A stretch of 64,000 bases of DNA, taken from NCBI GenBank assembly GCA_032717465.1, contig CM064732.1, forward strand, positions 22,404,191 through 22,468,190, in the 5' to 3' direction. The first letter of the stretch is position 1. Every line of letters starts with the position of its first letter. The position numbers and the translations under genes were made by a program. This document shows positions 24,952 through 35,989 of this stretch, in pieces. The notes beneath the pieces were generated by a model, which made no database searches, was not told the DNA's origin, and was given only the letters and a program-made list of their open reading frames with translations. The stretch is from Coenobita brevimanus. Lineage: Eukaryota > Arthropoda > Malacostraca > Decapoda > Coenobitidae.

Positions 24952-26063
24952 AACTGCAGACAGTTTTTTTTTTTTTTATCACCACCACATGAATCAACTT
25001 TATTTTGATAATACCTAGCCTTTTGGGCTTTTACAGTGTGAACGACTGCTCTTCTCGCAAAAACATAACGCAAACGAGTTACTTCAGTCTGTTGCAAGCG
25101 CCACACATGTTCTGCCCTTCTACGTTGTCTACGCAAAGAATTAATGGATGGACCATACCACGGAGAAACATCACGTACAGTGATTGTTTTTACTATCTCA
25201 GGACAATAATGGTAAAAAATTGACCTAAGCTCGTTGTTGTCGATATCAACCAATTCATCAGAAGAAAGACTGGAAGAATCAATGGAGTTTAAATGTTGAT
25301 CAGTTTCAAGACACATCAACTGGCGGTCAACATTCCTGTAATTTCTGAACCTGATGACCTTTTTATATGAAGGGGATTTCGGGACATCAAAACTAAGAGT
25401 AATCAGAACATGATCAGAGATGAGGGGGTCAAATGAGTCAACCTCCACATCTGATATGCGCCTGCAACCAACAGGGGACAAGATCAAGTCAAGGACATGT
25501 CCTGAGACATGAGTTGGATGACTCACATGATTGAAAAAATTGTTCTGGGTGATCAACTCAAGGAATTCTGAAGAAAATGGTTTTGACTCTGGACTGTCAA
25601 CCCAATAATTGAAATCACCACAAACAAGAAGTCCTCCAGGTTTAAGACAAAACCCTTCAAGAAACTGCCCAAACTCCTCCATAAAACCTCGATCTCTGCC
25701 CGGATGACCTGGTCGATAGACATTTGCAATTCTAATGGTATTCTGATGGAAATTTATTAATACTTCCATAAATTCAAATGAAGATGGGGTCAGGTCAGAG
25801 TCAATGATAGAAACATTTGCAAGTGCTGCCGAGTAGATGAGTGCTACACCTCCTCCTGGATAGTCAGCAGCAGGCCTGGGAATACTAATAATAGAATGTG
25901 TCTTAGGCAAAGCATTACGAATAATATCGATATCAGACTCATACAACCAGGTTTCAGTCAAGCACAAAATGTCAAGCTCGTGCTGATTTAGAGTTTCATT
26001 AATATAGTCTGTCTTATTGCGGATAGAACGAATATTTAAAAGACCCATCCTTAACTGGTTCAA
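24948..26063 (-). CDS. LINE ORF2 endonuclease and linker
   Basis: An open frame of 371 codons from ATG 26063. AP-endonuclease landmarks are LLNIRSIRNK, DILCLTETWL, PGGGVALIYS, VCGDFNYWVDSP and DPLISDHVLITL. The C-terminal part (about residues 270-365) is a basic linker with SLRRQRRRAEHVW. The frame is lost at an A-run of the coding strand (24967-24977, KKKK), where replication or sequencing slippage is likely; the reverse-transcriptase part continues in the next frame. Endonuclease residues look intact. Confidence 0.85.
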   Translation of the reverse strand: MNQLRMGLLNIRSIRNKTDYINETLNQHELDILCLTETWLYESDIDIIRNALPKTHSIISIPRPAADYPGGGVALIYSAALANVSIIDSDLTPSSFEFMEVLINFHQNTIRIANVYRPGHPGRDRGFMEEFGQFLEGFCLKPGGLLVCGDFNYWVDSPESKPFSSEFLELITQNNFFNHVSHPTHVSGHVLDLILSPVGCRRISDVEVDSFDPLISDHVLITLSFDVPKSPSYKKVIRFRNYRNVDRQLMCLETDQHLNSIDSSSLSSDELVDIDNNELRSIFYHYCPEIVKTITVRDVSPWYGPSINSLRRQRRRAEHVWRLQQTEVTRLRYVFARRAVVHTVKAQKARYYQNKVDSCGGDKKKKNCLQL

Positions 26064-26074
26064 GAGGGACGTAG

Positions 26075-27294
26075 TCAGTTTTTTGAATGGTCAAAATTGG
26101 TGTTTACAATCAATCTATTCCTATGAGAAATCATAATTGGACAGTCTCTACTCGATGCAAAATGGGCAACCGACTGTGAATTTGAATTAGCATCTTGATG
26201 TCTTAAAGAAGAGCAGTTGATGCATTTGGGAGAATTTCTGTTACTACAATCCTTAGATTTATGGGTTTCAGCACAAAAGACGCATTTAGGTTCATCATTT
26301 TTCCTAGAACATCTCTCAAATGTATGACCAAAGCCTTGACAGTGATGACACTGTGTAACCCAGAATCTATCGAAAGCGCGGCATCTTGTAAGATCCACAT
26401 AGATGTAATTGCCCTGTTCTACAATGGAGGATCTCACCTCTGGCGACATCTCCAAGACAGCAGTTTTGGTGTGAAGAGAAGGTTGTGGGTACAACCTCGA
26501 TCAACGAGCATCTTAATTTTACTGTTTTTTCTCAGAATGTTTGGGATGATGTCAGAGTCACCCAAGGAAGAGGAAAGGCCTGTCACAGTCATTTTAGGCA
26601 ACATATTCTTTGGCTCTGATATGCAAAAAGTGCCCTCAGAACCAAAATGATCACTCAGTACCCCAGTTGCCTCACCTTTGGCCTCAGCTGACGGAAACTT
26701 CATTACCCACCCACCAGCCTTAGTCTTAAGACAGCTATCAACTGGTACCGAGTTAAGTACATCTCTGATGTCTTCTGGTCCCATTAGATTTGTCAGGGCA
26801 TCAGCACCACTCTTTGATTTTACAATCAATACATGCTGACTATGAATGGCTTTTTTCTGGCCATGATCACTGATCTCAATCACGCCTCCAGGCAGATCCT
26901 TCCCTTCCCCCACGAGAGACCCACGAACAGCATCCGCAAATGACTTGGCCTGATCTTGCGTGACTGCCATGGGTGATGAGACCTTGGTCTCTTGTGCCTC
27001 CAGTCTATTTGAAACCTCTCTAATTGTCTGAAAGATTGGCCCAATAACTTTATCTTCAAACTCCTTCTTGGTACTACTTCCTCCACCAGCCAAGACCTCG
27101 TCCGCTGGTGCAACACATTGGCTACACAGCCAGTGAAAGCCTAGCTGGTGACTCTTCTTCATAAATGGATAGTCGCCTGCATCCAAATTTTCACTAGCTA
27201 TATGAACCCACTCACTGCAGTAGGCGCACTTCAGTGCTTGTGCACTTTTTGCTACAGACCTACTGCAGCGAGGGCACTGGTGTTGTTTGCTCAT
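26075..27294 (-). pseudogene. LINE ORF1: PHD-like finger plus CCHC zinc knuckles, frameshifted
   Basis: Starts at ATG 27294-27292 (MSKQHQCPRC). The first about 60 residues form a PHD-like zinc finger (CPRC, CAYCSEWVH, HWLCSQC); the Cys expected after the His is replaced, giving WVHIAS. A central charged region follows, then a C-terminal zinc-knuckle set: CHHCQGFGHTFERC is a canonical CX2CX4HX4C, followed by CVFCAETHKSKDC and a third, looser Cys/His cluster. A frameshift lies between about 26434 and 26494, so the protein is split. In CR1/L2-type elements ORF1 proteins bind element RNA; the PHD-like domain could target chromatin, which is inference. The stop is 11 bp before the ORF2 ATG. Confidence 0.75.
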
Positions 27295-27638
27295 GGTGAA
27301 GGAGAACAAAAAATAAAACAAAATGACAACAAAAACAGCAAAAAGTAAAGTATAAACAATACTACTCGGGATAAACCCGGGTAGCGCCGCCCCTGTTTGT
27401 GTCACCCTAATTTAGGAGAGAAAAAAGAAAACCGAAAAAAAAAAACCACAAAGAACAGAAACGGAAAAAAAACAGGGTGTCTGCGAGGTCACCATGAGCA
27501 GGTGGGGTACGACTTGACTACCCTTCTAGGAAAGGTAACCCAAACCGAGGTGCCGCAAAAGTGCTGAGATGGTACTGACAACTTTTCCCAATTCGAGCTT
27601 TATAGCAGCAGCAAATACGTCACTTAGGCAAGAGAGAG

Positions 27639-27642
<4 letters not shown>

Positions 27643-27678
<36 letters not shown>
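27643..27678. repeat. (TA)n microsatellite
   Basis: About 18 TA units at the 5' edge of the CR1/L2-like LINE. Confidence 0.9.
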
Positions 27679-27679
<1 letters not shown>

Positions 27680-28028
27680 CATCGTCAGCATTTGCACTAG
27701 TAGCATGGAAGGGGATTATGAAAATGTAAGATACAGAATACATAACTGAGAAGGCTAACTACAAATACCATCCAGAAACAGACAATGTCCTGAGACATCA
27801 ATATCATCCCGCCTGGTCAGTCAAGGCACCACATGGAGGTAAGGGACTTTATTTTCTAGAGAGTAACATTTCGTCCTGTTTCGGGCATTTTCAGTGACTT
27901 GTCATCTCTGTCACAATCCTGGCCCTATAAATATAGGACAATTAGGTCTTCCTACGCGAAGGTGGAGATAGAGGGGGGGAAGAGAGTGGAGGGGGAAAGC
28001 TCAGTAGCTGTGGTTACATATCCGAACA

Positions 28029-28030
<2 letters not shown>
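27679..28030. other. No recognisable feature
   Basis: About 350 bp with no supported gene or repeat. Confidence 0.4.

Positions 28031-29300
<1,270 letters not shown>

Positions 29301-29386
<86 letters not shown>
29301..29386. repeat. (TA)n microsatellite between Tigger derivative and mariner
   Basis: About 83 bp of TA ending in TATGTA; the final TA is the mariner target site. Confidence 0.95.
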
Positions 29387-29388
<2 letters not shown>

Positions 29389-30695
29389 AGGTACTACCCA
29401 AAAGTTCCAGTAATTTGAATATTGTAGAAAAATAAATCACCTTACCTCCTAGTTCTTACTATCGCCTTCGAAGTAGTTTCCTTGGGTATGTATACAGTGG
29501 TCCCAGCATTTTTTCCACAAGTCCATCCATCCCTGGAAGGCTTCAGGCGTGATGGTCTCGAGCACCTCCTGTGATTCTGTCTGGATCTCCTCCATCGAGT
29601 CAAATCGACGCCCTTTCAGTCGTAATTTCAACTTTGGAAACAGGAAAAAGTCACAGGTGTGCATGGTCAGGAGAATGGGGTGGGTGGGGAATGACTACCA
29701 TGTTAGTGGAAGCCAGGAACTCCCGGACAACAATTGATGTGTGGGCAGGGACATTGTCATGATGCAGGACCTAGTCCTTGTTCTTCCACTGTTCTGGACG
29801 TTTGCAGCGGATGTTCTCTCTCAGACGCTGCAAAACTTCACAGTAAATCTTTCCGCTGGCAGATTGACTGGGTGGGACGAATTCCTTGAGAACAATCCCT
29901 TGGATATCGGAAAAAACGATCAACATCGGCTTGAACTTGACGCACTTTTTTTGGCCTCGGTGAATTGGGAGACTTCCATTGCGATGACTGCCACTTTGTC
30001 TCCTGGTCATAACCATAAACCCTTGATTCATCACCAGTTATGACCTTGGACATGAAGGTGGCATCATCTCTGACCTGATTCTTGAGCTCCCTGCAAACTG
30101 CAATGCAATATGCCTTCTTCTCGTCACTCAGCAGTCTTGGCACAAATTTTGCAGCAATGCATCGCATGCCCAACACGTCCAACAAAATGTGTTGCACGCT
30201 TCCATACGACAGTCCAACGATATGACAAACATCATGGACAGTTAGTCTATGATCTGCAAGGAAAACCTGACGAACATTTCCGATGTGATCTGGTGTTGTT
30301 GCCGTTGACAGTCGTCCAGAATGGACATCGTCTTCGACGGACATTCGTCCTTGCTTGAACCAAAGGTACCAGGAAAATGTTCTGCTTTGGGACCTTGCAT
30401 TGTCACTAAAGGTTTGCTGAAGCAACCAGTGAGTTTCTGCAGCTGTCTTGTTGATCTTGAAGCAGAACTTGATGCAGGTTCTTTGTTCTGTGAGGTCCGC
30501 CATTGCCAAACCGCCAAACCACCTACATACCACATTACAATAGTAAGCATAGCTCAACAACACATCCGCTCACAGACACAGCCAGGACCACACTGATGCA
30601 CAAGGGGTGCTGCTGACTCCTCCTAATGGCAAAAGGCAAAACTGCAAATGGTTGGCTCCCTCTGTTCAAATTACTGGAACTTTTGGGTAGCCTCT

Positions 30696-30697
<2 letters not shown>
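29387..30697 (-). mobile_element. Full-length mariner-type transposon
   Basis: A 1311-bp element bounded by inverted repeats that share CTACCCAAAAGTTCCAG and the following TAATTTGAA. TA dinucleotides flank both sides (29385-29386 and 30698-30699), and both flanks are longer (TA)n tracts, so it sits within a TA microsatellite. Length, TIRs, TA target and transposase content all fit mariner. Confidence 0.92.
29400..30503 (-). pseudogene. Mariner transposase, frameshifted
   Basis: Starts at ATG 30503-30501 (MADLTEQRTCIKFC). The N-terminal part is helix-turn-helix DNA-binding sequence (KTAAETHWLLQQTF, ARSQSRTFSWYLWFK). The catalytic core shows VITGDES (first Asp) near 29990-30060, HHDNVPAHTS (second Asp) near 29745, and CDFFLFPK (third Asp) near 29640, consistent with the DD34D layout. 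A frameshift near 29930 and another break near 29660, plus a stop just before the second Asp block, disable it. The C-terminal WDHCIHTQGNYFEGD is conserved. Confidence 0.9.

Positions 30698-30739
<42 letters not shown>
30698..30739. repeat. (TA)n microsatellite right of mariner
   Basis: About 20 TA units, the continuation of the tract into which mariner inserted. Confidence 0.9.
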
Positions 30740-30740
<1 letters not shown>

Positions 30741-31012
30741 TGATGCAGTGGCTCTGGGGGTTGCAATGGAGTGCAATGCAATGAATCAGACACTGGCGAT
30801 GGGGTGCAATGTGCTGGCTCAGTGGCAATGGGTTGTAATGCGATGGTTCAGGCGGTGGCGACGGGGTGCGATGCGATGGCTCTGGGGTTGGTGACGGAGT
30901 GCGATGTGATGACAGAGGAGGTGGTAAGGGAGAGAGTTGTGATGACCAGTGAGGCGGTGAAGGAAACCACTGCGATAATTGATGAGTTAGCAATGGAGTC
31001 AGATGTGGTGGC
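30740..31012 (+). repeat. Degenerate minisatellite (GCGATGGGGTGCGATG type)
   Basis: Repeats the phrase GGTGCGATGCGATGGCTC and variants at intervals of roughly 40-50 bp between 30750 and 30920, then drifts. The plus-strand open frame through it is a repeat translation. It lies at the C-terminal side of the TIGD1-like gene. Confidence 0.55.
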
Positions 31013-33329
31013 TCACATCATGGCGAAGGAGACATAGACTGTGGCCGAAGTGGTGAGGGAGAAGAGCGCTAGGGTGAGGAAGGCAGCAATGGAGTGGCTG
31101 AATGCCGCAGTGGAGACACAGATGACACAGGAGACGGGGATCGGCTGGAGGGTAGGTCCAGCACTAGGGGCCAAGCATGTCCTCAGCAGGATAAGGCCCT
31201 GGGTGTTTTTCAGCTGGTCAGTGTCTGGAAACACCTTCATCCCCTCCTCCAACCGATTAGCGGTGTCCCTGCTTTGTCCTGGGAGAGGGTCGTGTGTGTG
31301 CATCAGCACAATGATCTAGTCCAACTTGGTCAGCATCTCCCTCAGAATTGTCATGTTGAGGGCTCGCACTTCAGGGATGACCTCCTCCTCCTGTGTCTCC
31401 AGGTATGCCTGCTGAATCTCTATATTGAGGAGCTCCTCATTGTTGAACTTCTCCCTGTGGCTTTCCAGGGCCTCCTCCATGTCCTCCACATCAACCTCCC
31501 CAAAGCCCGTCTCATGCGACAGTTCAACAATTTCCTGCCACACATGCTGCACTGGTGGAGCTTGCACGCCTTCAGGGATGTCGATGAAGGAGTGCACGCA
31601 CTCTGGTCACAGCTTCCGCCAACCATCATTCATGGTGGACTGGCTAAGTTCCTGCCACACTGCAATAATGTTCTCTATGGTGTGGCGAATACTGTACCCT
31701 TTCTAGAACTTCTCCACTGTCATCTAATCGTCATTGTCGCAGGCCCTAACCAATTGCTGCATAGTGCGGCGGAGGTAATATGCTTTAAAAATAGCAATCA
31801 CCCTTTGGTCCATGGATTTCAACAACGACGTGGTGTTGGAGGCAGGAACACCACTTCAATGTTGCTTGCCCACTCCATCGTCGGAGGGTGGCTAGGTGCA
31901 TTGTCTACCACCACAAGAAATCTATTCACCAAATTCTCTGGGAGACATTCCTCTTCAGGACACGAGAGTGGTAAGAATGGAAATATGATGAGCAGATGTT
32001 GGAAGTCAGCCAGGCCTTCTTGTCAGACTTCCAAATCACCCTAGGGCTTTCTTTCACATACCCCACCAGAGCCCTGGATTTCTTAGACTGAAGACAAGGA
32101 GTGGCTTCAATTTGAGGTTGCCATCAGCATTGTCCCCCAACAGAAGTATAAGCCAGTCCTTTGAGGAATTGAACCCTGGTGTAGACTTTTTTTCCATTGC
32201 AAGGAATGTCTTTGAGGACATTGTTTTTAAAAAGAGCCCAGTCTCATCAAAATTCAAGACCTGCTTTGCATTGTAGCCACCCTCCACAATGATGCATTTC
32301 AACTCATCAGGAAACAGTGCTGCTGCCACTGTATCCGCACTCGCTGCCTCACCGTACGTCTTCACGTGGTGGAGATCAGTATGCCTCTTGAAGCGGTCAA
32401 ACTACCCATGGTTAGCCTTTCACTAGCATCAAGATCTTGCCTCACTTTGAGTTCATCCCATAGTGAGAGAGCCTTGGCGAAAATAATTGCCTGACTCATG
32501 GGTGCCTTCTTCCTGTTGTGGTCCTCCACCCACATGTGGAGCATCCACTCCAGCTTCTCCATTGCAGGCTCTCTCTGGCGGATGATATGGGAAGCGGATA
32601 AAGTTGGAACCTCCCCAGCAACAGCCTTAATGGCCTCCCCCTTCTTGATGATGCTGGAGACAGTCGACTGGGCCAGGTGGAGAGCCAAGGCAATAGCACA
32701 TGCACCCTCGCCTTTTTTGTGGAACTTAAGAATATCTAGTTTGACTTCTAGAGACGCAGTTCGTGGGAATATCACCAGCACCATCACTAGGAGGCCACTT
32801 ACCACCCCGACTAGGGCCTCCACTAGCACCACCACCAACCCAGCTACGTGCAGCACCATTACCAGACATGATCACACTTATTTAGGCTAAAAATCACACA
32901 AAATCGCAATCCACACATGATTACTATCACTGCTCTACTCGCAGCACTGCTTGCACTCAGTTACGATGTACTACAATAGTGGCTTGTGTAACAATGGTGA
33001 CGCAACACGATGCGTGGTGGGCGAGCATAAGATAGTTCCTCACTCTGAGATGGCCGGTGTGAGAAGAACGATATGGGTGAGTGCGGGCTGAGTGACGGCT
33101 GTGGGGCCTGCGCAAGCATTTCTGTGCATCCTGGGAGGCAGGTGGGCTCAGCTGGCCATGGGAACATGTGTGATTCAAAGTTTCGGCCTTTTGCCTGGGG
33201 ATGTAGTGTTGGAGTGCCCATCATTAAACCAGGGCACAACCATCGTCTAGTGGGGTATGGTGGTATTTGTACCCCCATTGCTAAGTCAGGGTATCACATC
33301 TAGGGGTATCATATATCAGGGTATACCTG
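31013..33329 (-). mobile_element. Second Tigger-type element (TIGD1-like), left end not found
   Basis: Its 5' end on the minus strand is defined by CAGGTATACC (33329-33320) next to a TA, a Tigger-style terminus. It contains a decayed TIGD1-like transposase. I could not find the matching left terminus; it may be lost in the minisatellite or TA tract near 30700-30740. Confidence 0.6.
31310..32869 (-). pseudogene. Tigger (TIGD1-like) transposase, frameshifted
   Basis: ATG at 32869-32867 (MSGNGAARSW). The CENP-B-like DNA-binding region follows in a second frame (EVKLDILKFHKKGEG, HLAQSTVSSIIKKG, MWVEDHNRKKAPMS). The catalytic domain shows VLNFDETGLFLK near 32250, MPGFKA-like TPGFNSSKDWLILLLGDN near 32140-32190, VVVDNAPSHPP near 31900 and a QPMDQGV-like SMDQRVIAIFKAYYLRRT near 31780. 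The acidic C-terminal region continues to about 31320. At least five frame changes or stops are present. It is a different Tigger lineage from the element at 43127. Confidence 0.85.
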
Positions 33330-33339
33330 TAGTATATAT

Positions 33340-33421
33340 AAATGTGTATGTATATTATACAGTATATACATACATCTATCATTCTATCTATCTGTTTATC
33401 TATCTATATTACACACACACA

Positions 33422-33483
<62 letters not shown>
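33340..33483. repeat. TCTA-type and (AC)n microsatellites
   Basis: Imperfect CTATCTAT repeats at about 33370-33405, then AC repeats at 33410-33490; the AC run borders the SINE-like R2 repeat. Confidence 0.9.
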
Positions 33484-33492
<9 letters not shown>

Positions 33493-33763
33493 CATCAGCC
33501 GTTTGAGTGTCCACTGCAGGATCGGCCTATCCCGACCGAAGTGGGGACGATACAGCCAATGTATCTCTACCAAGTGGCTTAGGTTGTCTAGTAGAGATTG
33601 TATGTTGGGTGAGAAGGGTTTGTAAGTGTAATCGTAGTGTTGGAGTGGCTTTGGATGTGTGTGTAGTCTGTGAACCAAGTGTAATTCGCCCGCGCAAGCT
33701 GACTGGGTGCAAGCATACTTTACAGTATGCGACACTGGTTCAACCATAGCACCCCTTGTATCC

Positions 33764-33766
<3 letters not shown>
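33484..33766 (-). repeat. SINE-like repeat R2, copy A
   Basis: About 280 bp. Minus orientation is preferred because on that strand the end GGACACTCAAACGGCTGATGAT runs into the (GT)n tract like a retroposon tail. Its last about 110 bp match 61945-62046 closely, including GTGGGGACGATACAGCCA and CCTATCCCGACC/CCTATCCCTACC. The other side begins TATGGCGG after (TA)n. No coding capacity and no clear polymerase III boxes. Confidence 0.65.

Positions 33767-33808
<42 letters not shown>
33767..33808. repeat. (TA)n microsatellite between R2 and R1
   Basis: About 20 TA units separating two unrelated repeats. Confidence 0.95.
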
Positions 33809-33810
<2 letters not shown>

Positions 33811-34430
33811 ATCCATTCCATCCGTCATCCAATCCTACATTGCCCCATGAGGAGCATAGGACCCCAGGGCTAGGCAGTTGGTCCTGACATTTAAGATATG
33901 AGTGACCAGCCTCACTAATCCCTGAGTGGCATTACATGAGCAATCAATGCTAACCACCCCTTGGATATAAATCTTCACCGGTTCAATCGCCAATAATTAC
34001 CCACTAAACCACCAGGCGACAAAATTTGGTTATATGGTTACCACCTGCGTAGTAAATGATTTACTGGTGTACAGGGAACCATTTAGCTTGTCACTCTGTG
34101 TAGATATATATAATATACTTGGCTACAGTTAATTTTAAGTTGATAATTATGTATGGCCAGCGAATGATGTTAAAAATATCCTAATGGCCCATAATAGGAG
34201 AAAGGTTCCCCACCCCTGGTGTAGAGTCACCCACAGGCAGAAGAAAGAGGAGAGAATAAAGGAAAAAAACAGAAGAGGGAGTGTAAAGTCACCCGTAGGC
34301 AGAAGGCGGGGAAGAATGAAGGAAAGAAAGACCTAAGAGGATGGAATAAAAGAGGGATGGGGGAGCGGAAAGAGTAGACACTCAAGAGCAGTACTACATT
34401 GAGTGGATGGTGAGTGCCCCCACCTACCAG

Positions 34431-34432
<2 letters not shown>
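33809..34432. repeat. SINE-like repeat R1, copy 2, carrying an hAT end
   Basis: Matches 7226-7737 from ATCCAATCCTACATTGCC to CCCCCACCTACCAG, and again is flanked by TA tracts. It is interrupted at 34098-34226 by DNA with an hAT terminus. Confidence 0.8.
34106..34218 (+). mobile_element. hAT-type element remnant inside R1
   Basis: Ends in GGTTCCCCACCCCTG, the reverse complement of a CAGGGGTGGGGAACC hAT-style terminus. GTGTAGAT lies before it (34098-34105) and GTGTAGAG after it (34219-34226), fitting a mutated 8-bp target duplication; copy 1 of R1 has a single GTGTAGAG here (about 7518). The expected left terminus has been replaced by TA repeat. Confidence 0.75.
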
Positions 34433-34482
<50 letters not shown>

Positions 34483-34488
34483 CACATA

Positions 34489-34520
<32 letters not shown>
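34433..34520. repeat. (TA)n microsatellite
   Basis: Two TA runs split by GAACACATATC. Confidence 0.95.
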
Positions 34521-34524
<4 letters not shown>

Positions 34525-34667
34525 TGAGTTTATGAAATTGCATTTATGAATTGCCTCGCGGACCTGATCAAATGGTCTTGCGGGCCATATACTGCCCGGA
34601 GGCCGGACGTTCCCCACCCCTGCTCTACACTGAGTGACAAGCCATATGGTTTCCTACACCAGGAAAT
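34521..34667 (-). mobile_element. Inverted hAT end plus R1 fragment
   Basis: 34521-34622 ends in GTTCCCCACCCCTG and contains GCGGGCCATATACTGCCCGG, typical of non-autonomous hAT elements. It is followed by CTCTACAC and then sequence that is the reverse complement of R1 (TGAGTGACAAGCC, GGTTTCCT). So an hAT terminus lies at exactly the same R1 position as in the 33809 copy, but in inverted orientation. Confidence 0.7.
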
Positions 34668-35310
34668 ATATACAGTATACTTCTCGTTTCATACAAACTG
34701 ACAGAGTACTTTTCATAATGTCTCTATGTTTACCAAAAGCTTTCCATCCAAGCGTAATGCGTCTTTTTATTTCGCACTCATGGTCTTTCATTAATTTCAG
34801 CATTCACCCCAAGTAATTGTACTCCACGACTTCTAGAATTTCTTCGCTTATTCTGATGCCGCTCTTTGGTGTATGTAGATTAATCATTAGTTTTACTCCA
34901 GTTCATCTTTAGCCCTACTTTGAGACTTTCTCTGTTCAGGTCCTTTAGCACTTCATGTAGTGTCTGCTGTTTCTGAGATCAGGACAACGTCATCTGTAAA
35001 TCTTAAATGATTTCGCTCTTCTCCATCAATGTTAACTTTTTTGTTTGACCAGTCAGGCATTCTGAAAATATTTTCTAGGCATGCTGTAAATAATTTTGGT
35101 GAAACTGTATCTCCCTGATGCACACCCTTCTTAATCTTCATTTTTTCTGAGTCTTTATGTAATTTAACTGTAGCAATTCCCTCCTTACATATGTTTTCTA
35201 GCAGATTTACAGTGTTCTCATTTACTTCTTGTTCTCGCAATGAATTTTTAATTGCTATGTGCCCCACTAAGTCAAGAGCCTTTTCATCATCAACTAGGGT
35301 GGTCCTTATT
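34668..35310 (-). pseudogene. RTE-like LINE reverse transcriptase fragment
   Basis: A minus-strand frame shows SLREQEVNENTVNLLENI, VHQGDTVSPKLFTACLEN and LRFTDDVVLISE (FxDD catalytic box with T for A). The downstream part (34670-34950) matches 40745-41010 at the DNA level, so the two are copies of one family. Confidence 0.8.
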
Positions 35311-35933
35311 AATTAGGGGGGAAAATTACTTTTGGAATATTTTGTTTGCTGGAAGTGTATATTGTGAGTTTAGGTGTAAACTCTTGAGACACCAAATTTT
35401 ACCCGAATTGGATGATAGTTAGTGGTGCCCATCTTACCCAGAGCTGGAGCCTAATAAGTAAAATTATTGTTGCGATAATACTTTCTTTTGTTATTTGAAA
35501 ATGTGTTTGCTTTCGGCTTACTTCATTGGAGGATACATTCTAGTAATACAGGTATTTTTTTTTCTTTTTTTCAAGGATTTGTCTTATGAGTCATTATTGA
35601 GCACTTATTTACTATGAGTGAAGTGAAATTGTCAACGCCAGTGATAAAAAAAAAAAAAAAAAAAAAAAAACATTTGGCTTCTGAGCCACGGGATCGTATC
35701 CTCAAAATCAAATCTCTATATAAAGAATAGAGAAAGTTGGAGAAGAGCAAGAGCCGGAATAAAGAAAGAAAAAAGAACTCCATGAACAGATAAAAGATCT
35801 TTTGCACATACGAATACCTTCGACCTCATCAGCAATCGTGAGGATAAGGGTTTCTTGTGGCTCAGATAGAGAGAGGGAGCCGAGGCTCTATGCTGGGTAT
35901 TGATGTCAAACTCCACTGGAAAGAACAAAGACG

Positions 35934-35972
<39 letters not shown>

Positions 35973-35985
35973 GACTGAACAGGAG
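35311..35985. other. Non-coding interval with poly-A and (GA)n
   Basis: Contains an A-run at about 35647-35670 and (GA)n at about 35936-35968. The part from about 35295 may be the 5' end of the transposase-like unit that follows, but no terminus is proven. Confidence 0.4.
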
Positions 35986-35989
35986 ACGA

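Larger units (their letters stand above)
22946..27640 (-). mobile_element. CR1/L2-like non-LTR retrotransposon, nearly full length
   Basis: Minus strand, about 4.7 kb. It has a 5' leader (about 27640-27295), ORF1 (27294-26075), ORF2 starting 11 bp downstream (26063), a 3' UTR and a tail of ATT repeats (22996-22946). The 3' UTR ends in CTGGCGCTTTTGAGAAACAA just before the tail, as in L2/CR1-type elements with microsatellite tails. A full 5' region makes this a rare non-truncated copy. Confidence 0.85.

Noticed and set aside
30771..31037. An 88-codon plus-strand frame with recurring CDAM/CNAM residues
   Set aside because: A degenerate minisatellite with no domain; the frame is explained by the repeat unit.
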